Shown here piece after piece: positions 26,743-32,258 of a stretch of DNA of 32,258 nucleotides. Position 1 is the first letter of the stretch. Every line of letters begins with the position of its first letter. The notes beneath the pieces were generated by a model. That model did not search any database. It was not told the DNA's origin and was given only the letters and a program-made list of their open reading frames with translations. The stretch is from Legionella shakespearei DSM 23087. GTDB taxonomy: Bacteria > Pseudomonadota > Gammaproteobacteria > Legionellales > Legionellaceae. A program made the translations under genes and the position numbers. The stretch covers positions 62,588-94,845 of the forward strand of contig NZ_KB892404.1 in the NCBI RefSeq assembly GCF_000373765.1, read 5' to 3'.

Positions 26743-27465
26743 TTATTGCATCCGTTTCATTAATTCATCCCACTTACCCAAACTGTTGGGTTGCCCCATT
26801 AAAGTATTTTGACCACGCTGCTTAGCAAGCCATAAGCCATCTCCATTAAAGCTGTAAACGGGTTTCAAGTCTTGTCGTTGTGACGCTTTCAATATTTTAC
26901 TTTCAAGACTATCTAAAATTAATGGCTCAGCTTCTGGGCTCGCATAATAAGATAAAACCATGTGAGCCTGATTTAATTTAAGAGAAGTAACATAAGTGAT
27001 TCTTAGTTTTTCTGTTGGAATCCCTAATGTAACCAAGGTAAAATATTTGATTATGGCATAATCCTCACAATCCCCTCCCCCATCAATAATGAATTCCTCA
27101 GGGGATTTCCAATAATCGTCAACACCGCGAGACTTTATATCGGATTGAAAAGCAAACTGGTTAAAAAATGAATTCACTTTATCCAGTTGTGCATCTACAG
27201 GTTGATGTTCTAAAGACTCAATTAATTTAGCCCATGCTCGAAATCGCTTTTGAATGTTGCCCTGGGAATTTTGGGCCATACGTTGAATTTTTTCTGTTTT
27301 TAAAGTAATAGATGCTTGGCTCGGAGAGAATGGGGTATAAAACAAAACCAGGCATATTAGCAGGTACCCAAAAGATTTGGGCCCCGCCATGCCTGGCTTT
27401 TTAACCGGCTTTGCAGCAGACTTTTTTAGGCGGCTTTTTAAATGTAACCAGTACCCCTTGAACAT
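26743..27465 (-). CDS. lapG: LapG, calcium-dependent periplasmic cysteine protease
   Basis: This 240-residue protein of the bacterial transglutaminase-like cysteine protease family has a triad Cys133 (GGDCEDYAI), His168 (QAHMVLSY) and Asp185 (ILDSLES). A hydrophobic segment (about 33-50) after a basic N-terminus serves for export. LapG cleaves the N-terminal retention module of large surface adhesins and is inhibited by LapD when c-di-GMP is high; in Legionella the likely substrate is an RTX adhesin encoded elsewhere. The start at 27465 lies 65 bp inside the upstream tolC-like gene and has a good AAGGA eight bases away. The ATG at 27390 would give a more usual signal peptide but has a weak ribosome binding site. 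Confidence 0.92.
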   Translation of the reverse strand: MFKGYWLHLKSRLKKSAAKPVKKPGMAGPKSFGYLLICLVLFYTPFSPSQASITLKTEKIQRMAQNSQGNIQKRFRAWAKLIESLEHQPVDAQLDKVNSFFNQFAFQSDIKSRGVDDYWKSPEEFIIDGGGDCEDYAIIKYFTLVTLGIPTEKLRITYVTSLKLNQAHMVLSYYASPEAEPLILDSLESKILKASQRQDLKPVYSFNGDGLWLAKQRGQNTLMGQPNSLGKWDELMKRMQ

Positions 27466-29140
27466 GTGCCAGTTCCTTCAGTCGTTCCATTCCATTACCA
27501 GCATGTCCACGATATTCATATGGGCCAACAAGCACAGTCATCAACTCACGATAAGGAGTCATAAAGACTGTAAAACCAAGCCCACTCAAATGATTCACCA
27601 AAGCTTCAGCTTTGCTTTTATCTTTGAAAGTACCAGCAGATACATACCATATCTTTGGATTCACCTGCTGAGGATAAGTGGTATTCTTATCTATTATAGC
27701 CTTAGTTAAGCGAGCTGTTTCCATATTTTCAACTGGATGAGCTAAAGCCATGGCATTATCACTGTCATCAGGATAAGGCAATTCATCCATGCTCTTGTTA
27801 AGCAAGATATTGGTTTGAGCTGAGGTAAACACATCATTATTGACCACATTAACCGGTAATCTTAATTTCAGGTAGGATAATAAATTACCCATGCCGTTGA
27901 GAATTCGGTAGCGGGAAAGTATTTCATCATTTTGACCGTGAGCCAATTCAATTTCTGATTGGTAATATTCATTTTGCGAATCCAGCAAATCGAGCAAGGT
28001 TCTTTTACCGACCTTAAACTCATCCTGATAGGCAAGACGTGTCCGTTTGGATGCCTCAACGTGGGTTTTTAGCGGTTTCAAACGTAACGCAGCTGATGTG
28101 TATGCGTTCCAGGACAAACGAATCGCTTCTTTCAATTGCAGCAAGGTACGGTTTTTAATTTCGTATGCTTCCTGTACCTGGTAGGCTGTTTCTTTGATGT
28201 GAGCCAAGTCTGCTCCACCGCGAAACGCATTATAGTTCATACGAATTGCTGCCAAATCAGAATTGTTTGGACCTACCAGACCACTAAGGTTTCTGTTTTT
28301 GGAACTACTCAAAACCAAATCAACTTTTGGGTAATAGGCTGCCCGTGCGACTTTATATTGCGCCTTCGCCTGTTTCACATCGGCATAGCTGGATTTAACT
28401 GTAGGATGATTATCCAAGCCCTTTTCCAGTGCTTTGGCAAGATTATCGGGTAATTCTTTAGGGGTAGGAAACCGAGGCCAGGTTAAATTCTCAGGCCATT
28501 TACCGACAACTTTGGCGTAATTAATTTTTGCTTCCTGCAAATTTGCCTGCGCACTTATCTTATTGGACTCAGCTAATGCAAGCCGTGCAATGGCCTGATC
28601 CAGTTCTGCTTCCCTGGAAATACCGGCATCAGAACGTTCTTTAATCATCTTGAATACGGATTTATGCGCCTGAAGATTGGAAATCGAATAGGCATATAAG
28701 CGTTGGTGCATTAAAACAGCAAGATAGTCTTTTGTAATTTCAAGAGCCAGATCTTCAGCAACCCCTTGTGTTTTCCAACGTTGAGACTCAGTGATGTACT
28801 GGTTTCGTTTTACTTCATTGACTATACCGCCACCAGCAAACAAATTTTGTCTCAATTCAACGGCAGATTCAGTACGATTAAGGATAGCGACTTGTGTGTC
28901 GTCAATTGCTGCCGTGGTGGGGTTAAGGCTTCTTTCGCGACCAAAGCCGGTATTAACATCTATGCTGGGATAATATCCCCCTTTGGCCTTATCGGTCGCC
29001 TGCTTGGCAGACAGGCCTTTGGCTGTGTTAGATAATACATCAGGGTTTGCGATCATACCGTGCTGGACAGCTTCATATAGTGTATCTGCAAGCGCAGACG
29101 ATGAAGTCAATATTGCTGCCATTATTAGCCCGTATTTCAT
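27401..29140 (-). CDS. lapE: TolC/LapE-like outer-membrane channel with C-terminal SPOR domain
   Basis: This 579-residue protein has a signal peptide (residues 1-18), then two outer-membrane-efflux repeats (about 20-430) with typical TolC helices and GKRTLLDLLDSQNEYYQS. Ordinary TolC-type proteins end near there. Here a linker (about 430-493) leads to a SPOR-like domain (about 494-568): WYVSAGTF, FTVFMTPYRELMTVLVGPY. SPOR domains bind denuded peptidoglycan at division sites. The gene heads lapE-lapG-lapD, so it is probably the outer-membrane exit of the type I secretion system for the LapG-controlled adhesin. The ATG at 29140 has GAGGA six bases upstream. The gene symbol is by context. Confidence 0.88.
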   Translation of the reverse strand: MKYGLIMAAILTSSSALADTLYEAVQHGMIANPDVLSNTAKGLSAKQATDKAKGGYYPSIDVNTGFGRERSLNPTTAAIDDTQVAILNRTESAVELRQNLFAGGGIVNEVKRNQYITESQRWKTQGVAEDLALEITKDYLAVLMHQRLYAYSISNLQAHKSVFKMIKERSDAGISREAELDQAIARLALAESNKISAQANLQEAKINYAKVVGKWPENLTWPRFPTPKELPDNLAKALEKGLDNHPTVKSSYADVKQAKAQYKVARAAYYPKVDLVLSSSKNRNLSGLVGPNNSDLAAIRMNYNAFRGGADLAHIKETAYQVQEAYEIKNRTLLQLKEAIRLSWNAYTSAALRLKPLKTHVEASKRTRLAYQDEFKVGKRTLLDLLDSQNEYYQSEIELAHGQNDEILSRYRILNGMGNLLSYLKLRLPVNVVNNDVFTSAQTNILLNKSMDELPYPDDSDNAMALAHPVENMETARLTKAIIDKNTTYPQQVNPKIWYVSAGTFKDKSKAEALVNHLSGLGFTVFMTPYRELMTVLVGPYEYRGHAGNGMERLKELAHVQGVLVTFKKPPKKVCCKAG

Positions 29141-29187
29141 TCCACATCCTCATCACTGTGTATAGAAGTTGTAACATTTTACTGTTT

Positions 29188-29215
29188 TTGGCCACAAAAC
29201 TTTAAGTTTGGCCAA
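29188..29215. promoter_or_regulatory. Palindromic site in the lapE-xseA divergent region
   Basis: AAACTT-T-AAGTTT (29197-29209) is a perfect 6-1-6 palindrome flanked by TTGGCC (29188-29193) and GGCCAA (29210-29215). It lies about 50-75 bp before the lapE start. It could be an operator; the motif is not one I recognise. Confidence 0.25.
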
Positions 29216-29352
29216 GTTCCAGCCTCAGTTCATAAACATGATATATTAACCTCTTAAGTTAAATCAAATAACAACTTGCTTCAATAGATTTTGTATTCTT
29301 TTTTAATCTGTTACCATTATCAACTGGTTGATTTGCTGGAATTTTTTTCATT

Positions 29353-30684
29353 ATGGTTGCTCAAATTTCAATATTGTCTGTAAGCCAATTGAACAGACAA
29401 GTGAAAAGTTATCTTGAAAATGAAATAGGTATTATTCATGTTGAGGGAGAAGTATCAAATTTGAGTAAACCAGCCTCAGGCCATTATTATTTCACCTTGA
29501 AAGATAATGCAGCACAGATTAAATGCGTATTTTTTAAAAACCGCCATGTCCGTCCCTTAAGTTCAAAACTCTGTGATGGCCAGAAAATTGTGGTCAGCGG
29601 CAGATTAAGCCTCTATGAAGCACGAGGTGATTATCAGTTAATCGTTGAACAGCTTACTGAGGCTGGTCTTGGGGAACTGTATCAGCGTTTTGAGGAATTA
29701 AAAAACAAGCTGGCCGCCGAAGGATTGTTTCATCCAGCAAAGAAAAAATCATTACCTGCCATTCCTCGGTCCATAGGAATTATTACCTCCACCAGTGGTG
29801 CTGCGATTCGCGACATACTTTCTACTTTAGCGCGCCGCTACCCTTTAGCTCCAATTTTTATTTACCCCAGTGACGTTCAAGGTACTACAGCGCCACAACA
29901 ATTGATAAAGGCTCTGCAATCTGCCAATTCGGACCAGCGTTGTGACGTACTTATTCTGGCTCGAGGCGGCGGCAGTATAGAAGACTTATGGGCATTCAAT
30001 GACGAACAACTGGCAAGGCAGATAGCTGCCAGCCTGATTCCTGTAGTATCTGGTGTGGGTCATGAAACTGACTTTACTATAGCTGATTTTGTCGCCGATT
30101 ATAGGGCTGAAACTCCAACTGCCGCTGCAGCAGCCGTATCGCCTGATTGTATGGAATTATCCGCCGTATTAAATAATTACACGATCCAATTGTATAAAGC
30201 ACTCTTGGCAAGAATGCAGAATTATCGCCTGCGGTTAAAACATTTAATGGATAAAATCTCTTCTCCACAACAGGCCATTCGCTCTTATTGGCAAACAGTG
30301 GATTATCTGGAACGTCAACTCTTGTCCAGTATGATCCAAATCGTTAATCAGAAAAAATATCAGACTCACATCAGCATTACCCAATTGCAGGCTCAAAATC
30401 CTAAAATGCAGATTGAGCAAACACAAATTCAGCTCACCCGCCTGGTTGAACAATTGAGGCAGCAAATAGTACTCAAAATCAACAGTCTGAAACAGCGAAT
30501 GAATACCAGTTTATCCACTTTGCATGCTGTCAGTCCCTTGGCTACACTAGATAGAGGCTATGCGATTGCTACCAGTAAAAATAAAATATTGTTCAGTACC
30601 CAACAGGTTAGAGAAGGAGATCCCGTTGAAGTCCGTTTGGCACAGGGTGTTCTGACTTGCGCAGTTACTGCAATTAAGGATTAA
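29353..30684 (+). CDS. xseA: XseA, exodeoxyribonuclease VII large subunit
   Basis: This 443-residue protein has an N-terminal OB-fold (about 5-100, VEGEVSNLSKPASGHYYFTL), then the exonuclease VII domain with ITSTSGAAIRDILSTLARR, LARGGGSIEDLWAFNDE and GVGHETDFTIADFVADYRAE. A coiled-coil region (about 280-390) precedes the C-terminal LDRGYAIA segment. Exo VII degrades single-stranded DNA to oligonucleotides with the small subunit XseB, which is not seen here. Start ATG at 29353; the ribosome binding site is weak. It begins a three-gene plus-strand set with an M23 peptidase and a rhomboid protease. Confidence 0.96.
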   Translation: MVAQISILSVSQLNRQVKSYLENEIGIIHVEGEVSNLSKPASGHYYFTLKDNAAQIKCVFFKNRHVRPLSSKLCDGQKIVVSGRLSLYEARGDYQLIVEQLTEAGLGELYQRFEELKNKLAAEGLFHPAKKKSLPAIPRSIGIITSTSGAAIRDILSTLARRYPLAPIFIYPSDVQGTTAPQQLIKALQSANSDQRCDVLILARGGGSIEDLWAFNDEQLARQIAASLIPVVSGVGHETDFTIADFVADYRAETPTAAAAAVSPDCMELSAVLNNYTIQLYKALLARMQNYRLRLKHLMDKISSPQQAIRSYWQTVDYLERQLLSSMIQIVNQKKYQTHISITQLQAQNPKMQIEQTQIQLTRLVEQLRQQIVLKINSLKQRMNTSLSTLHAVSPLATLDRGYAIATSKNKILFSTQQVREGDPVEVRLAQGVLTCAVTAIKD

Positions 30685-30690
30685 ACAGCT

Positions 30691-31578
30691 ATGAATAAAA
30701 TAATAAGAACAATAACCCTCCTTTCCTTATTCTGTTTATCACATGTTACTTTGGGGTTCGCCTTACCCGAAAATCATGCGGTAAACGGCGGTCTGACCAT
30801 TATCCCGGTTGATGTAGACAAGCAGCCAGAGGCCTATTACCATGGCAACAGAATTCCTGTCTTGCCTGGCAGCAAAACCAATCAATGGTTGTTGATTGTT
30901 GCTATTCCGCTGAATGTTACCGATCCCATTCAATACATAGAGGTCACCAAACCCTATAAAGCATCCATTCCATTTCATGTCAGTGAAAAATTTTATAACA
31001 CCCAATCGTTAACGATTAAAGATTTAAGTAAGGTTGATCCCCAGCCTGAAGATATGATTCGTATCGATAACGAAACCATGAAACTTAAAAAAATATTCGC
31101 CCATTACTCAAATGTTAATCCATTTGAAAAGTCATTCACTGCACCCCTGCGCGGTCCTGTAAGCAGTTTGTTTGGTTTAAAACGACTTTATAATAAACAG
31201 CCCAGAGATCCTCATTCAGGTTTAGATATTGCAGGACCTGTAGGTGAGCCGATACACGCCATTGCTAACGGTATAGTAGCTGAAACAGGCGATTATTTCT
31301 TTACGGGTAATACAGTTATTATTGATCACGGAATGGGGGTATTTTCCCTTTATGCCCATTTAAGCAAAATAATGGTGCAACCTGGTGAGTCGATAAAGCA
31401 AGGCCAGGAACTGGGTTTGGTTGGAATGACAGGCAGAGTTACTGGTCCGCATCTTCACTGGACCATGATCATGAATCAAACATTGGTTGAGCCTTTATTG
31501 TTTGTGCCTGTACGCAATATTGCAACAGTCCCCAAGCCGGCTGCTAAAACACCACAACCGACGGCGGTAAAATCATGA
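30691..31578 (+). CDS. M23-family zinc endopeptidase (peptidoglycan hydrolase), exported
   Basis: This 295-residue protein has a signal peptide (about 1-24). An N-terminal beta domain (about 35-110) precedes the M23 LytM domain (about 150-270). Zinc ligands are visible as HSGLDIAG (His175, Asp179) and GPHLHW (His254, His256), with His223 in YAHLS completing the site. All active-site residues are kept, so it should cut peptide cross-links in the cell wall rather than be an activator only. It follows xseA by 6 bp with AAGGA in the end of that gene, and its stop overlaps the rhomboid gene by 4 bp. Confidence 0.92.
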   Translation: MNKIIRTITLLSLFCLSHVTLGFALPENHAVNGGLTIIPVDVDKQPEAYYHGNRIPVLPGSKTNQWLLIVAIPLNVTDPIQYIEVTKPYKASIPFHVSEKFYNTQSLTIKDLSKVDPQPEDMIRIDNETMKLKKIFAHYSNVNPFEKSFTAPLRGPVSSLFGLKRLYNKQPRDPHSGLDIAGPVGEPIHAIANGIVAETGDYFFTGNTVIIDHGMGVFSLYAHLSKIMVQPGESIKQGQELGLVGMTGRVTGPHLHWTMIMNQTLVEPLLFVPVRNIATVPKPAAKTPQPTAVKS

Positions 31579-32171
31579 TTAATGAATTAATGGACAGCCT
31601 TAATTTAATCATTAGCCAAACACAAAATAACTTAAAGATTCTGGGGATTATTCTTCTTATTCCCTGGAGTGTCTTTTTTGTCAGTCATTTTATAAGTAAC
31701 AGGATTCTGTTACTTGGTATCATCCCGCGACAAATACGTGGTTTGCCAGGGATTCTCTTCGCTCCCCTGCTTCACGCCAACTTTAATCATATATTTTTTA
31801 ATTCAATTCCGTTATTGGTGTTGAGTAATTTTATCCTGATCAATGGCCTTAACTATTACCTTGCTGTCACATTAATAATTACCCTGCTTAGCGGACTCGC
31901 TATCTGGTGTTTTGCCAAGCCCGGATTGCATATTGGAGCCAGTGCACTGATTACCGGGTATTGGGGCTTTTTAATCTGTAATATATATCAGAATGGTACA
32001 GTGACAACGATTATTCTGGGGATCATCAGCCTTTACTATTTTGCGGGTATTTTCCTCGGCATTTTTCCCGGTGAAAAAGGCGTTTCATGGCAAGGACATT
32101 TATTTGGCTTATTGGCAGGAATAGCAACAAGCTATCTCTTTGAAATGTATTCCCTGCAAAATTTTATGTAG
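31575..32171 (+). CDS. Rhomboid-family intramembrane serine protease
   Basis: This 198-residue protein has about six membrane segments. Catalytic residues are in place: Ser123 in GLHIGASALITG and His175 in WQGHLFGLLAG, with HANFNHIFFNS (His67, His72) in the second helix, as in active rhomboids. No cytosolic accessory domain is visible, so it is a minimal GlpG-like core with an unusually short loop 1 (RQIRGLPGILFAPLLH). The start ATG overlaps the M23 gene stop (ATGA), showing coupling. Substrates are unknown; a shared role in envelope proteolysis with the M23 protein is possible but inferred from position only. Confidence 0.92.
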   Translation: MINELMDSLNLIISQTQNNLKILGIILLIPWSVFFVSHFISNRILLLGIIPRQIRGLPGILFAPLLHANFNHIFFNSIPLLVLSNFILINGLNYYLAVTLIITLLSGLAIWCFAKPGLHIGASALITGYWGFLICNIYQNGTVTTIILGIISLYYFAGIFLGIFPGEKGVSWQGHLFGLLAGIATSYLFEMYSLQNFM

Positions 32172-32227
32172 GTTGAATCAAAATGATCCAACCCACCTGC
32201 TTATGCTCTACACCAATGTTAAATCAG

Positions 32228-32258
32228 GCTCTGTGCCGCAACAAAAATTCCGCTTCCT
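32228..32258 (-). repeat. Inverted repeat family D, copy D3, cut by window end
   Basis: GCTCTGTGCCGCAACAAAAA and the following TTCCGCTTCCT are the exact complement of 5396-5426 in D1, so this copy enters in reverse orientation and continues beyond the window. Confidence 0.75.

Overview
The window reads as a chromosomal segment of a Legionella, most likely L. pneumophila or a close relative. This rests on AT-rich gammaproteobacterial coding sequence, a FleQ-type flagellar master regulator, a LapG/LapD pair like the one characterised in L. pneumophila, and a gene for a eukaryote-like Dbl-homology (RhoGEF) protein of the kind Legionella carries as host-directed effectors. No tRNA, rRNA, CRISPR array, intact insertion sequence or prophage is visible. 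Nearly all of the sequence is core genome with dense, collinear operons. The gaps of about 300-580 bases between them are filled with palindromic repeats.

Layout. 1-1803 (minus): ccmA-ccmB-(hairpin)-ccmC, cytochrome c maturation. 2094-5127 (plus): two small proteins of unknown function, the SohB protease and a small Lys/Glu-rich protein. 5521-7836 (minus): fleQ and a cysteine-rich exported protein with two repeats. 8421-13754 (minus): an envelope cluster, mlaF-E-D-C-B, ibaG, murA and a NIF3-family gene. 13923-19580 (plus): kdsD-kdsC-lptC-lptA-lptB running directly into trpG-trpD-trpC. The divergent mla/murA and kds/lpt blocks keep the order known from E. coli and together handle phospholipid retrieval, peptidoglycan precursor synthesis, Kdo synthesis and LPS export.

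19580-24403 is the accessory part: a tiny Pro/Glu-rich ORF, a RhoGEF-like gene with a Fur-box-like site over its promoter, a short-chain dehydrogenase, a flavin monooxygenase and a lipoprotein hydrolase. 24780-29140 (minus) is a lapE(tolC)-lapG-lapD operon for c-di-GMP-gated retention of a type I secreted adhesin; the TolC-like protein has an extra SPOR domain. 29353-32171 (plus) is xseA, an M23 endopeptidase and a rhomboid protease.

The most distinctive non-coding feature is a set of dispersed palindromic repeats. One is a 46-53 bp perfect inverted repeat (family A), present complete, in both orientations and as deletion derivatives. Others are GTAG-headed REP-like hairpins (families B and C), a third inverted repeat (family D) and a nested composite at 2554-2937. 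They create many spurious ORFs. The leading candidate for something undescribed is the RhoGEF-like protein at 20118-20906 with its probable iron-responsive promoter.
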